In this document: positions 33,990-44,900 of the stretch, in pieces
How the letters are laid out: the number at the start of each line of letters is the position of its first letter
Position numbering within the stretch: the first letter of the stretch is position 1
NCBI RefSeq assembly: GCF_011752565.1
Contig: NZ_VWXK01000010.1
Location: forward strand, 1 to 64,000
Source of the DNA: Pantoea sp. Ap-967
GTDB lineage: Bacteria > Pseudomonadota > Gammaproteobacteria > Pseudomonadales > Pseudomonadaceae
Reading direction: 5' to 3'
DNA: 64,000 bases
Program-made: the position numbers and the translations under genes
Notes under the pieces: generated by a model
The model's database searches: none
What the model was told of the DNA's origin: nothing
What the model saw: only the letters and a program-made list of their open reading frames with translations

Positions 33990-35848
33990 ACCCGCGCCTG
34001 CTGGAGCTGTACAACCAGGAACTGCAGCACATCCGCGAAGGTGCCGAGGAGTTCGCCCGGGAGTACCCGAAGATCGCCGGGCGCCTGACCTTGTCAGGGG
34101 TCGAGTGCGCCGACCCCTATGTGGAGCGCCTGCTCGAAGGCTTCGCCTACCTGACCGCGCGCGTGCAATTGAAGCTCGACGCCGAGTACCCGACGTTCAC
34201 CCACAACCTGCTGGAAATCGCCTACCCGCATTACCTGGCACCCACGCCGTCGATGACCGTGGTACAACTGCAGGCCGACCCCGACGAGGGCTCCCTGGCG
34301 GCGGGCTTCCCATTGCCACGCGGCAGTGTGCTGCGCGCCAATCTGGGCCGCGACTCACAGACGCCCTGTGAGTTTCGCAGCACCCAGGAGGTTACCCTGT
34401 GGCCGCTGCAGGTGGCTGGTGCCGAGTACTTCGGCAACCCCGGCGCCGTGCTCGGGCGCCTTGCGGCCAGCGAGCCCCGGGCACGCGCCGGCCTGCGCCT
34501 GACACTGCGCAGCGGCGCCGAAATGCCCTTCAGCAGTTTGCCGCTGACGCGCCTGCCGCTGTACCTCAACGGCGCCGACGAAACCCCGTATCGGTTATAC
34601 GAGCAGTTGCTGGGCAGCGCCTGCGCCGTGTTCGTGCGCCAGCCCGGGGCCGACTGGGCTGAACGCATCCCGGTGGAACAGGCCTTGCTGCCATGCGGTT
34701 TCGATGACCGAGAGGCGGCGCTGCCGGTAGTGCCCCAGGCATTTCAGGGCTACCGCCTGCTGCAGGAATACTTCGCCCTGCCGCAACGTTTTCTGTTCGT
34801 CGAATTCGCAGGCCTTGGCCCTGCGGTCAAGCGCTGCGATGGCCAGGAACTGGAAGTGCTGGTGTTGTTCGATCGCCATGACCCGGCGCTCGAAGGCGGC
34901 GTCGGCAACAGCCAACTGGTGCCGTTCTGCACCCCGGCGATCAACCTGTTCCCACGCCGGGTCGACCGCATCCACCTGAGCGATCGGGTCAACGAACACC
35001 ACGTGATCGCCGACCGCACCCGGCCAACCGATTTCGAAATCCACTCGTTGCAGCAGGTCACTGGCCACGGCACCGGGCCGGACCAGGCGTTCCTGCCGTT
35101 CTATGCGGTACGCGACCCGTCGCGCTACGGCCGTGACCAAGCCTATTACATCGTGCGCCGCGAGCCACGGGTGCTGTCCAGCGAACAGCGGCGCAATGGC
35201 ACACGCTCAAGCTACATGGGCAGCGAAACCTTCGTCAGCCTGGTCGACGGCCAGCAGGCGCCGTACCGCCACGACCTGCGCCAGCTGGGCATCAGCGCCC
35301 TGTGCAGCAACCGCGACCTGCCGCTGTTCATGAGCGTGGGTGACGGGCGCAGCGACTTCAGCCTTGCCGACAGTGCCCCGGTAGCCGCCGTGCGCTGCCT
35401 GGCCGGCCCAAGCCGGCCCAAGGCCAGCCATGCCCACGACAACCGCGCCTGGCGCCTGATCAGCCAGTTGTCGCTGAACTACCTGTCGCTGGCCGAACAG
35501 GGCCAGGGGGCTGCAGCCCTGCGCGAACTGCTGCGCCTGTATGGCGACCCGCAGGACAGCGCCTTGCAATTGCAGATCGACGGCCTGCGCGAGGTCAGCT
35601 GCCAGCCTTGCACCCGACGCCTGCCCATGCCGGGGCCGATCGTGTTTGGCCGGGGCCTGGAAATTACCCTGACGTTCGACGAAAACGCCTTCCGCGGCAC
35701 CGGCGTGTTCCTGCTCGGTGCGGTCTTCGAGCGTTTCCTAACCCGCTACGTGTCGGTCAACAGCTTTACCGAAACCGTGCTGCGCACCAGCGAACGTGGC
35801 GAGATCATGCGCTGGCGAGCCAAGCCCGGGCGCAGGCCCGTGCTGTGA
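33986..35848 (+). CDS. tssF: TssF, baseplate protein
   Basis: 620 aa with the conserved opening [20 protein letters not shown] and [20 protein letters not shown], then [18 protein letters not shown]. It forms the baseplate wedge with TssG, TssE and TssK. The start overlaps the tssE stop (ATGA), and its stop overlaps the tssG start (GTGA). Confidence 0.96.
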   Translation: MNPRLLELYNQELQHIREGAEEFAREYPKIAGRLTLSGVECADPYVERLLEGFAYLTARVQLKLDAEYPTFTHNLLEIAYPHYLAPTPSMTVVQLQADPDEGSLAAGFPLPRGSVLRANLGRDSQTPCEFRSTQEVTLWPLQVAGAEYFGNPGAVLGRLAASEPRARAGLRLTLRSGAEMPFSSLPLTRLPLYLNGADETPYRLYEQLLGSACAVFVRQPGADWAERIPVEQALLPCGFDDREAALPVVPQAFQGYRLLQEYFALPQRFLFVEFAGLGPAVKRCDGQELEVLVLFDRHDPALEGGVGNSQLVPFCTPAINLFPRRVDRIHLSDRVNEHHVIADRTRPTDFEIHSLQQVTGHGTGPDQAFLPFYAVRDPSRYGRDQAYYIVRREPRVLSSEQRRNGTRSSYMGSETFVSLVDGQQAPYRHDLRQLGISALCSNRDLPLFMSVGDGRSDFSLADSAPVAAVRCLAGPSRPKASHAHDNRAWRLISQLSLNYLSLAEQGQGAAALRELLRLYGDPQDSALQLQIDGLREVSCQPCTRRLPMPGPIVFGRGLEITLTFDENAFRGTGVFLLGAVFERFLTRYVSVNSFTETVLRTSERGEIMRWRAKPGRRPVL

Positions 35849-36885
35849 ATACCTTGGCGAACATGCAGGCCGAGCCGTGGGAGTACGACTTCTTCCAGGC
35901 GTTGCGCCGGCTGCAAGCGGAAAACCCTGAACTGCCGCGTTTCGGCCATTCGTTGCGCCTGGCCGATGAGCCGGTGCGCCTGGGCCAGCGCCTGGACTGC
36001 GGCTTCGCGCCGTCCACCCTGGCCTCGGTCAGCACAAGCGAAGACAGGCCGGCGCGCCTTGAGCAGTTCTTCTTCGGCCTGGGAGGGCCCAACGGCCCGC
36101 TGCCGCTGCACCTTACCGAATACATACGCGAGCGCCAGCGCAACCATGCCGACCCGACCAGCAAGCGTTTCCTGGACATCTTCCACCACCGCCTGCTGAG
36201 CCTGTTCTACCGGGCCTGGGCCGAGGCCCGGCCAACCGTCAGCCACGACCGCCCCGGTGATGACTACTGGGCTGCGCGCCTGGCCGCACTGAGCGGCCGA
36301 GGGCAGGCCGAACTGCAGAACCAAGGGCCACTGGCCGACACCGCGAAGCTGCACTGGTCCGGCCACCTGGCAGCGCAGACCCGCTATCCCGACGGGCTGT
36401 GTAGCATCCTGGCCGACTATTTCGGCGTACCGGTCAGCCTGGAGGAATACGTCGGCCAGTGGCTGGAACTGCCCGAGCGCAGCCAGCTGAGTGTGCGCGC
36501 CAACCGCCTGGGCGTCGACTTGTGCCTGGGCAGCCACGTGTGGGACCGCCAGCACAAGTTCCGCCTGTGCGTTGGCCCGCTAACGCTCGACCAGTACCAC
36601 GCCCTGCTGCCCGGCGGCCAAGCCTTCGTCGAGCTGGCGGCCTGGGTCGCCGAATACCTGGGCCAGGAGCTGGACTGGGACCTCAACCTTATCCTCGCGC
36701 AGGGCCAGGTGCCCGCGCTGCAACTCAACGCTGGCCAGCGCCTGGGCTTCGATACCTGGCTAGGCCGCCCTGAGCACGATGCTCGCGACCTCAAGCTGGC
36801 ACGCCACTACGCCACCAAGCAGGCCACCAAGCAGGCCACACAGCCAGTCGTCGCCATACACACAAGGAGCCAGGACCATGGGTGA
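35845..36885 (+). CDS. tssG: TssG, baseplate protein
   Basis: About 346 aa. GTG 35845 overlaps the tssF stop and gives the usual opening EPWEYDFFQALRRLQAENP. Further TssG features: FFFGLGGPNGPLPLHLTEYI, RFLDIFHHRLLSLFYRAW and LGQELDWDLNLILAQGQVP. The longer open frame back to 35608 runs inside tssF and is rejected. The 3' end overlaps clpV by eight bases. Confidence 0.94.
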   Translation: MNTLANMQAEPWEYDFFQALRRLQAENPELPRFGHSLRLADEPVRLGQRLDCGFAPSTLASVSTSEDRPARLEQFFFGLGGPNGPLPLHLTEYIRERQRNHADPTSKRFLDIFHHRLLSLFYRAWAEARPTVSHDRPGDDYWAARLAALSGRGQAELQNQGPLADTAKLHWSGHLAAQTRYPDGLCSILADYFGVPVSLEEYVGQWLELPERSQLSVRANRLGVDLCLGSHVWDRQHKFRLCVGPLTLDQYHALLPGGQAFVELAAWVAEYLGQELDWDLNLILAQGQVPALQLNAGQRLGFDTWLGRPEHDARDLKLARHYATKQATKQATQPVVAIHTRSQDHG

Positions 36886-39538
36886 AATCAGCCGCGCCGC
36901 GCTGTTCGGCAAACTCAACAGCGTCGCCTACAAGGCCATCGAGGCCGCCACCGTATTCTGCAAGCTGCGGGGTAACCCCTACGTCGAGCTGGCCCACTGG
37001 CTGCACCAGTTGCTGCAGCTTCAGGACAGCGACCTGCACCGCATCGTTCGCCAATTCAATGTGGAACCGGCGCGCCTGGCGCGTGACTTGACTGACGCCC
37101 TGGACCGCCTGCCTCGGGGGTCGACCTCGATTACCGACCTGTCATCGCAGGTGGAGGAAGCGGTCGAACGCGGCTGGGTGTACGGCAGCCTGATGTTCGG
37201 TGAAAGCCAGGTACGCACCGGTTACCTGCTGGTCGGCATCCTCAAGACCCCAAGCCTGCGCAATGCCCTGCTGGGGCTGTCGGGCGAGTTCGCCAAGCTC
37301 AAGGCCGAAGCGCTGAGCGAGCGCTTCGACGAATACGTCGGCGACTCACCCGAGAATGGCCTTGCCGCCAGCGATGGTTTCAGCACTGGCGTGCCCGGTG
37401 AGGCCAGCGGCGCCGTGGCGCCGGCGACGATGGGCAAGCAGGAAGCGCTCAAGCGCTTCACGGTCGACCTCACCGAACAGGCACGCAGCGGCAAGCTCGA
37501 CCCCATCGTCGGGCGCGACGAGGAAATCCGCCAGTTGGTGGATATCCTCATGCGCCGTCGGCAGAACAACCCGATCCTCACCGGCGAGGCTGGAGTCGGC
37601 AAGACGGCCGTGGTCGAAGGCTTCGCCCTGCGCATCGTCGCCGGCGACGTGCCACCGGCACTCAAGGACGTGGAACTGCGCAGCCTGGATGTCGGCCTGC
37701 TGCAGGCCGGCGCCAGCATGAAGGGCGAGTTCGAACAGCGCCTGCGCCAAGTGATCGAAGACGTGCACGCTTCGCCCAAGCCGATCATCCTGTTCATCGA
37801 CGAAGCGCATACCCTGGTTGGCGCCGGCGGCGCTGCCGGCACCGGCGATGCCGCCAACCTGCTCAAGCCGGCCCTGGCCCGCGGTAGCTTGCGCACGGTG
37901 GCTGCCACCACCTGGGCCGAATACAAGAAGCACATCGAGAAAGACCCCGCCCTGACCCGCCGCTTCCAGGTGGTGCAGGTGGAAGAACCAAGCGAAGCCA
38001 AGGCCCTGCTGATGATGCGCGGCGTGGCTTCGACCATGGAAAAACACCATCAGGTGCAGGTGCTCGACGAAGCGCTTGAGGCGGCGGTGAAGCTGTCGCA
38101 CCGCTATATCCCGGCGCGCCAGCTGCCAGACAAATCAGTGAGCCTGCTCGACACCGCTTGCGCCCGCGTCGCCATCAGCCTGCACGCAGTGCCGGCCGAG
38201 GTCGACGACAGCCGCCGGCGGATCGAGGCGCTGGACGTAGAGTTGCAGATCATCGCCCGCGAGGCGGCCATCGGCGTGGCCACCGGGCAGCGCCAGGGCC
38301 ACGCCCAGGCCCTGCTGGCCGAGGAGCGCGAGCGCCTGGCTGGCCTGGAAAGCCGCTGGGCCGAAGAAAAGGCGCTGGTCGACGAGCTGCTGGCAACCCG
38401 CGCCGAGTTGCGTGAGCAGGCGGGCGCGGTCGACCAGGGCCACTCGGCACTGCGCGACAAACTGGTCGACCTGCAGCAGCGCCTGGGCGACCTGCAAGGG
38501 GAAAGCCCGCTGATCCTGCCGACCGTGGACTACCAGGCAGTGGCTTCGGTGGTCGCCGACTGGACCGGCATCCCGGTGGGGCGCATGGCACGCAATGAAA
38601 TCGAAACCGTGCTCAACCTCGACAGCCACCTGGCCAAGCGCATCATCGGCCAGGACCACGCCCTGAAGATGATTGCCAAGCGCATCCAGACTTCCCGCGC
38701 GGGCCTGGACAACCCGAACAAGCCGATTGGTGTGTTCATGCTTGCCGGTACCTCCGGGGTGGGCAAGACCGAAACCGCCCTGGCTCTTGCCGAAGCGATG
38801 TACGGCGGCGAGCAGAACCTGATCACCATCAACATGAGCGAGTTCCAGGAAGCCCACACCGTTTCCACTCTCAAGGGCGCGCCACCTGGCTACGTGGGCT
38901 ATGGCGAAGGCGGCGTGCTGACCGAGGCAGTGCGCCGGCGGCCCTACAGCGTGGTGCTGCTGGATGAGGTGGAAAAGGCCCACCCGGACGTGCACGAGAT
39001 TTTCTTCCAGGTGTTCGACAAGGGTGTGATGGAGGATGGCGAGGGCCGCCAGATCGATTTTCGCAATACGCTGATCCTGCTTACCACCAACGCCGGTACC
39101 GAACTGATCGCCAACCTCTGCAGCAATTCGCAGGCGCTACCCGACCCGGAATCGGTGGCGACCCGCCTGCGCCAACCATTGCTGGAAATCTTCCCGCCGG
39201 CGCTGCTCGGCCGCCTGGTGACCATCCCTTACTACCCGCTTAGCGACGCCATGCTCAAGGCCATTACTCGCCTGCAGCTGGAGCGTATCCGCAAACGGGT
39301 CGAAGCCACCCACAAGGTTGGCTTCAGCTACGACGAGGGGGTGGTGGAGCTGGTCGTTTCGCGCTGCACCGAAACCGAAAGCGGTGGCCGCATGATCGAC
39401 GCCATCCTCACCAACGGCCTGCTGCCAGACATGAGCCGCGAGTTCCTGACCCGCCTGCTCGAAGGCAAGCCGCTGGCCAGCGTTGCCATCAGCCGGCGCG
39501 ACAACGACTTGCACTATGACTTCGGCGCCGCCGGCTGA
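36878..39538 (+). CDS. clpV: TssH/ClpV, AAA+ ATPase that recycles the sheath
   Basis: About 886 aa. ATG 36878 follows AAGGAGCCAGGACC and overlaps the tssG end by eight bases. The N-terminal sheath-binding domain spans about 1-160. The first AAA module has Walker A GEAGVGKT near residue 237 and Walker B ILFIDEAHTLVGAGG. A coiled-coil middle domain spans about 410-530. The second AAA module has GTSGVGKT near 623 and VVLLDEVEKAHPDV near 692. Both ATPase sites are intact. ClpV unfolds contracted TssB/TssC sheaths; in the H1 system its foci depend on the phosphorylated FHA protein. Confidence 0.96.
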   Translation: MGEISRAALFGKLNSVAYKAIEAATVFCKLRGNPYVELAHWLHQLLQLQDSDLHRIVRQFNVEPARLARDLTDALDRLPRGSTSITDLSSQVEEAVERGWVYGSLMFGESQVRTGYLLVGILKTPSLRNALLGLSGEFAKLKAEALSERFDEYVGDSPENGLAASDGFSTGVPGEASGAVAPATMGKQEALKRFTVDLTEQARSGKLDPIVGRDEEIRQLVDILMRRRQNNPILTGEAGVGKTAVVEGFALRIVAGDVPPALKDVELRSLDVGLLQAGASMKGEFEQRLRQVIEDVHASPKPIILFIDEAHTLVGAGGAAGTGDAANLLKPALARGSLRTVAATTWAEYKKHIEKDPALTRRFQVVQVEEPSEAKALLMMRGVASTMEKHHQVQVLDEALEAAVKLSHRYIPARQLPDKSVSLLDTACARVAISLHAVPAEVDDSRRRIEALDVELQIIAREAAIGVATGQRQGHAQALLAEERERLAGLESRWAEEKALVDELLATRAELREQAGAVDQGHSALRDKLVDLQQRLGDLQGESPLILPTVDYQAVASVVADWTGIPVGRMARNEIETVLNLDSHLAKRIIGQDHALKMIAKRIQTSRAGLDNPNKPIGVFMLAGTSGVGKTETALALAEAMYGGEQNLITINMSEFQEAHTVSTLKGAPPGYVGYGEGGVLTEAVRRRPYSVVLLDEVEKAHPDVHEIFFQVFDKGVMEDGEGRQIDFRNTLILLTTNAGTELIANLCSNSQALPDPESVATRLRQPLLEIFPPALLGRLVTIPYYPLSDAMLKAITRLQLERIRKRVEATHKVGFSYDEGVVELVVSRCTETESGGRMIDAILTNGLLPDMSREFLTRLLEGKPLASVAISRRDNDLHYDFGAAG

Positions 39539-39561
39539 CGGCGGCAGATACGGGAGCAGCC

Positions 39562-41505
39562 ATGCTGTTCAAGCAGTTCACGCGCCTGGCGCAGATCCAC
39601 AGCCCGCTGGGGCCCGATGTACTGGTGCTCAGCGACATGAGCGGCAGCGAAGAGCTCGGCCGCCTGTTCGACTTCGAGCTGCAGCTGACCAGCGACGATG
39701 CGGCCATAGACCTCAACCAGCTGCTGGGCAAGCCGCTGTGCCTGAGCGTGCAGGTAAGCCTGAGCAATTCGCGCTACTACCATGGCATCGTCGCCCGCTG
39801 CAGCCAGTCGATCGACCAGGGCCAATTCGCCAGCTACCGGATCACCCTGCGGCCCTGGTTGTGGCTACTGACGCGCACCAGTGACTGCCGGATTTTCCAG
39901 CACCTGAGCGCGCCGCAGATCATCAAGCAGGTCTTTCGCGACCTGGGTTTCTCGGATTTCGAAGACACTCTGAGCCGCAGCTACCGGGAACGCGAGTACT
40001 GCGTGCAGTACCGGGAAAGCAGCTTCGACTTCGTCAGCCGCCTGATGGAAGAGGAAGGCATCTACTACTTCTTCCGCCACGAGCAGGAGCGCCACGTGCT
40101 GGTGCTCGCCGATGCCTATGGCGCGCACCAGAAGGTGGCCGGTTACGAAAACGTGCCCTACTACCCGCCCGACGGCCAACACCGCGAGCGCGACCATATC
40201 AACGACTGGCACCTGGCCCAGGAGGTGCAGCCAGGCTCGCTGGAGCTCAACGACTATGACTTCCAGCGCCCCAGCGCGCGCATCGATGTACGCTCGGCCA
40301 TGCCCCGCCCGCACCAGGCCGGTGACTACCCGCTGTACGACTACCCGGGCGCCTACGAGCAGACCCAGGATGGCGAGCATTACGCCCGCACCCGCCTTGA
40401 GTCTTTGCAAAGCCAGCACGAGCGCGTCGAGCTGCGCGGCAACGCCCGGGGCCTTGGCAGCGGCCACCTGTTCAGCCTCACGGGCTTCAGCCGCCAGGAT
40501 CAGAACCGCGAGTACCTGATCGTCGCTGCCCGCTACTACATACACCAGGAGCGTCTGGAAAGCGGCGCAGGGAGCAGCGGCACGGCGCAGTTCGAAAGCC
40601 ACCTCAGCTGTATCGATGCGCAGCAGAGCTACCGCCCGCTGGGCAGCACCCTGCGACCAATTGTCAAAGGGCCGCAGACCGCCGTGGTGGTCGGCCCGGC
40701 CGGCGAGGAAATCTGGACCGACCAGTATGGCCGGGTGAAGGTGCACTTCCATTGGGACCGGCATGACCAGTCCAACGAGAACAGCTCGTGCTGGATCCGT
40801 GTGTCCCAAGCCTGGGCCGGCAAGAACTGGGGCTCGATGCAGATTCCGCGAATTGGCCAGGAAGTCATCGTCAGCTTTCTTGAAGGCGACCCGGACCGGC
40901 CGATCATCACCGGCCGGGTGTACAACGCCGAACAGGGCGTGCCTTACGATTTGCCCGGCAGCGCCACGCAAAGCGGCATGAAAAGCCGTTCGAGCAAGGG
41001 CGGCAGCCCGGCCAACTTCAACGAAATCCGCATGGAGGACAAGAAGGGCGCCGAGCAGCTTTACGTGCATGCCGAACGCAACATGGACACCGTGGTGGAA
41101 CAGAACCAGACGCTGGCAGTCGGTGCCAGCCGCGTCCATAGCGTGGCCGCGATGGAGACGGTCACGGTCGGCATGGACCGCCTGCGCGCCGTGCGCAGGG
41201 ACGACGCCGTGATGGTGGGGGCCAGCAAGCGCGACAGTGTGGGGGTGAGTTACTTGCTTGAGGTAGGTGACAACCTGCGCCTGGTCTGCGGCAAGAGTGT
41301 GATCGAGCTCAACGCCAGCGGCCAGATCAACATCAGCTGCGAGCAGTTCAGCTTTCATGCCAGCAAGGATGCCGAAATCAATACCGGTGGCACCCTTGAC
41401 CTGAACGTCGGCAACGGCGCGCAAACCACGCCAGACGGCCAGGGTATCCAGAAAACCATCGAAACCGCAGTCAAGGCCATGTTCCCTGGCCCTGGCACGC
41501 AATGA
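39562..41505 (+). CDS. vgrG: VgrG, T6SS spike protein
   Basis: 647 aa, the length of a canonical VgrG with no added effector domain. The gp27-like part occupies the first ~370 residues (FDFELQLTSDDAAIDLNQLL; REREYCVQYRESSFDFVSRL; EEEGIYYFFRHEQERHVLVL). The gp5 OB-fold follows (EIWTDQYGRVKVHFHWDRHD; SCWIRVSQAWAGKNWGSMQI; EVIVSFLEGDPDRPIITGRV), then the beta-helical needle. It leads the effector module: the chaperone starts inside its stop codon and the PAAR-Rhs toxin follows, so this VgrG most likely carries that Rhs protein. Confidence 0.96.
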   Translation: MLFKQFTRLAQIHSPLGPDVLVLSDMSGSEELGRLFDFELQLTSDDAAIDLNQLLGKPLCLSVQVSLSNSRYYHGIVARCSQSIDQGQFASYRITLRPWLWLLTRTSDCRIFQHLSAPQIIKQVFRDLGFSDFEDTLSRSYREREYCVQYRESSFDFVSRLMEEEGIYYFFRHEQERHVLVLADAYGAHQKVAGYENVPYYPPDGQHRERDHINDWHLAQEVQPGSLELNDYDFQRPSARIDVRSAMPRPHQAGDYPLYDYPGAYEQTQDGEHYARTRLESLQSQHERVELRGNARGLGSGHLFSLTGFSRQDQNREYLIVAARYYIHQERLESGAGSSGTAQFESHLSCIDAQQSYRPLGSTLRPIVKGPQTAVVVGPAGEEIWTDQYGRVKVHFHWDRHDQSNENSSCWIRVSQAWAGKNWGSMQIPRIGQEVIVSFLEGDPDRPIITGRVYNAEQGVPYDLPGSATQSGMKSRSSKGGSPANFNEIRMEDKKGAEQLYVHAERNMDTVVEQNQTLAVGASRVHSVAAMETVTVGMDRLRAVRRDDAVMVGASKRDSVGVSYLLEVGDNLRLVCGKSVIELNASGQINISCEQFSFHASKDAEINTGGTLDLNVGNGAQTTPDGQGIQKTIETAVKAMFPGPGTQ

Positions 41506-41513
41506 GAGTCCCC

Positions 41514-41945
41514 ATGAGCTATCGCCTCAACGAATTTCGCATCAGCCTGCCCGACGCGGCCGTGCACGATACCAGCATCAATATCCTGCGCTTCGAGGCG
41601 CTGGGTACCTCGTTGATCGTCAGCCGTAGCCTGCTCGCCGAGGGCGAAACCTTGCAGAGCAGCTTCGACAGCCAGCTGCAGCGCCTGCAGCAGCAGGTCA
41701 AAGACCTGCGCATGCAGCCGGCGCAACAGGTGCAGGTTGGCGCCCAGTCGATCGCGGCCATCGAATTGAGCAGCCAGTTCAGCAAAGGCACGGAGAAGGT
41801 CCACCAGTATCAGTTGGCACTGGTGCTGCCTGGCACGCGCAGGATGTTCGCCCTCAGCTACGTCAAGGCCCAACCGCTGGGGCAAGCTGAGGCGGCGCAT
41901 TGGGCTGCGCTCAAGCAGTCCCTCGATTTCGACAATCTGGGCTGA
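41514..41945 (+). CDS. Eag-type (DcrB/DUF1795) effector chaperone
   Basis: About 143 aa. Two starts are possible: ATG 41502 overlapping the vgrG stop (ATGA), and ATG 41514, preceded by GAGAG and giving the family-like N-terminus SYRLNEFRISLPD. The DcrB/EagT6 pattern is visible (TSINILRFEALGTSLIVSR; KVHQYQLALVLPGTRRMFAL). Eag chaperones bind the N-terminal transmembrane and pre-PAAR region of PAAR-Rhs or PAAR-toxin effectors before loading on VgrG. The next gene, nine bases later, encodes exactly such a protein. Confidence 0.87.
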   Translation: MSYRLNEFRISLPDAAVHDTSINILRFEALGTSLIVSRSLLAEGETLQSSFDSQLQRLQQQVKDLRMQPAQQVQVGAQSIAAIELSSQFSKGTEKVHQYQLALVLPGTRRMFALSYVKAQPLGQAEAAHWAALKQSLDFDNLG

Positions 41946-41954
41946 CACGCGATC

Positions 41955-44900
41955 ATGTCCGATGCCTTGTGGGCCGCCCGTGAAGGCGATGCATTGCTGC
42001 ACACCTCGATCATGGCTGACATTGTCGGGGGCGTGCTGGAGGTTGCCGCCAATGTGGCAATCGGCGCCCTGGCAACTGCGGCAGTCGCCGCTGCACTGGG
42101 TATCACGGTGGCGACCGGCGGCCTGGGCTGTTTCGTGCTGGGGGCCGTGGTGGGCCTGGTGGTCGGGGTGGCCATGGCCAAGACCGGTGCCGATACGGGG
42201 CTTAGCCGATTATGCGAGGGCATAGGCAATTTCCTCTTTCCGCCTTCGGTTCAAGCCACCATCGCTACCGGCTCCAGCGACACCCATATCAATGGCAAGC
42301 GCGCCGCACGGGCTGCAGGGATCGTGCTCGCGCCGATGGCTGCATTGCCAGGCGTTGCTGAACATGATCAGGGTGAGGCGCAGGAAGAAACATTTCTCGA
42401 CATGGCCGGGAGCTTCTTCTCGCAAATGTGGCGGCCTACGGTGGCAAGCCCGGCACCCAACACCCAGGAAGCAGACGACGACAAGGTTCTCTGCACCAAG
42501 CACCCGGCTATGCCACCCCAATACCTGGCCGAGGGTTCGAGCAAGGTCCTGATCAACGGCCATCCGGCGGCTCGCAGCGGTGATCGCAGCACCTGCGAGG
42601 CCGTGATCGTCGATGGCGGATTGGTGTCGAGCAATGTGCGAATCGGTGGGCCGGCGACCGTGGTGCGTGAAATCCGCAGCGGCAAGACACCTGGCATCGG
42701 CCTGGCGATCACCGCGCTGATGCTGCTGCGTGGCCGCGGCGGAAAGTTCTACAGCAGGTTCGGCTGCATGTTGCTCGGTGGTGCCACGAGTTTCATCACC
42801 GGGCAAGTCACCCATGCCATCGTCCAGGCCACCTCGGCCTCGCCGAACCCCGTGCATGCGCCTACCGGCGCGAAAATTCTGTACGGGCCGGAAGAACTCG
42901 ATTTCAGCCTGCAGGCCCTGCTGCCACTGGATTGGCAACGCTTCTACAACAGCCGCGATGAACGCCGCGATGGCCTGTTCGGGGCCGGCTGGAGCACCGA
43001 ATACGAAGTGTTCGTTGAAATTCGCCTGGACGACGATGGCAACGAGCAACTGCTGTTCACCGATGAACAGGCCCGGGTCATCGACATGGGGCACATCGCC
43101 CGCGCAGACGCTGTCTTCAGTGTGGGCGAAGGGCTCAGCGTACGCCGCTCGCAACAGGGCGAAGTACTGATCGAGGATATCGACAAAGGGCTCTATCGGC
43201 TGTTCCAGCCTGAGCCCGGCAACCCGGCACACCTGCGCCTGAGCGCCCTGGGTGACCGCAACGACAATCGCATCTACCTGGACTACGACGACAGCGGTCG
43301 CCTGGCGAGGCTGCGCGACACCTTCGACCTGGTCCAGGTCGAGATCCATCGGGACGTGCGTTGGCCAACACGGGTGGCACGCATCGAACGCCGTCACCAG
43401 GACGGCGACCAGCAGCTGCTGGCCAGCTACCAATACGATGCCTGCGGCGACCTGGCTGCCGTGTTCGACGGGAAGGGCCAACTGCGTCGCCGCTTTGCCT
43501 ACGACAGCCAACGCCACCTGATAGAACATGAAAACGCCGCAGGCCTGCGCTGCTTCTACGAGTGGGCAAGCACCGCTGACGCACGGCGCGTGGTGCGCTA
43601 CTGGAGCAACGGCGGTGACGAATACCGCTTCGACTACGATATCGAGGCGGGCCTGACCCGTGTGACCGATGGTCTGCAACGGGTCAGCACGCGCCGTTGG
43701 AACACGCAGTACCAGGTTACCGAATACACCGACGCCGTGGGTGCAACTTGGCGGTTCGACTGGGACGACGAGCGCCAGCTGCTGGGTGCCGTCGACCCGC
43801 TGGGCGGGCGCTGGGCGTATTTCTATGACGCCTCGGGCAACCTGACCCAGGCCCTCGACCCGCTGGGGCGCAGCGAGTCGACCCAATGGCTTGAACACTG
43901 GGCGCTGCCCCGCTCCACCCTGGACCCGGCCGGCAACCGCTGGCGCTATCACTACGATCCCCGGGGCAACTGCATACACGAGAGCGATCCTCAGGGTAAC
44001 GTCACCCGCTATCGCTATGACCCGCACGGCCAACCCGTTGAGATCATCGATCCAATGGGGCACTCACGGCTTTTGCGGTGGAACGACCTGGGCCTGCTGC
44101 TGCAGGAAACCGACTGTTCAGGCAACGTCACCCGCTACCGCTACGACCGCCATGGCTATCTCACCTCGGTGACCGACGCCATGGGTGAGTCGACCGGCTT
44201 CGAATACGACCATGACGGGCGCCTGCTTGCCGTGGTACAGCCCGACGGCACTCGCGAAGGCTACCGCTACGATGCGGCGGGCAGGCTCGTCCAGACAATC
44301 GACCCGGCGGGTGGCGTCAACCAATACTGCTTCGATGTCAGCGGCGCACTCACCCACGCCGTCGACCCGCTGGGGCGAACCCTGGGTTATCAGATCGACG
44401 CCTACGGGCGCTTGCTGTGCCTGACCAATGAGAACGGCGAACGCTTCCACTTCCAATGGGACGCCGCCGATCGCCTGGTGCGCGAGCAGTTTCTCGACGG
44501 CACCGGCAGGGAGTATCGCCACGACCTGCTGCATAACATCGTGCAAGTGGCCTACACCCCAGCCCCCAACACCGACGCCGTTGAACCGATCGTCCATCGG
44601 CTGGAACGCGATGCCGTGGGCCGTTTGCTCACCAAGCACACTTCGGACGGCATCACGACTTACACGCACGACGCCATCGACCAACTCACCGGCATTCATT
44701 TCCAAGACTCCGACGGCAACGGCGAATCGCTCGCCATGGCGTTCGATGAAATGGGGCAGTTGGTCGAAGAGCACAGCGCCGAGGGTGTACTGCGCCATCA
44801 GTACGATGAACTGGGGAACCTCACCCGCACACAATTGTTCGACGGGCGCTGGATCAACCGGCTGTACTACGGCAGCGGCCACCTGCATCAGATCAACCTG

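Noticed and set aside
39865-41502. 545-codon minus-strand open frame opposite vgrG
   Set aside because: Antisense shadow; vgrG on the other strand is unmistakable.
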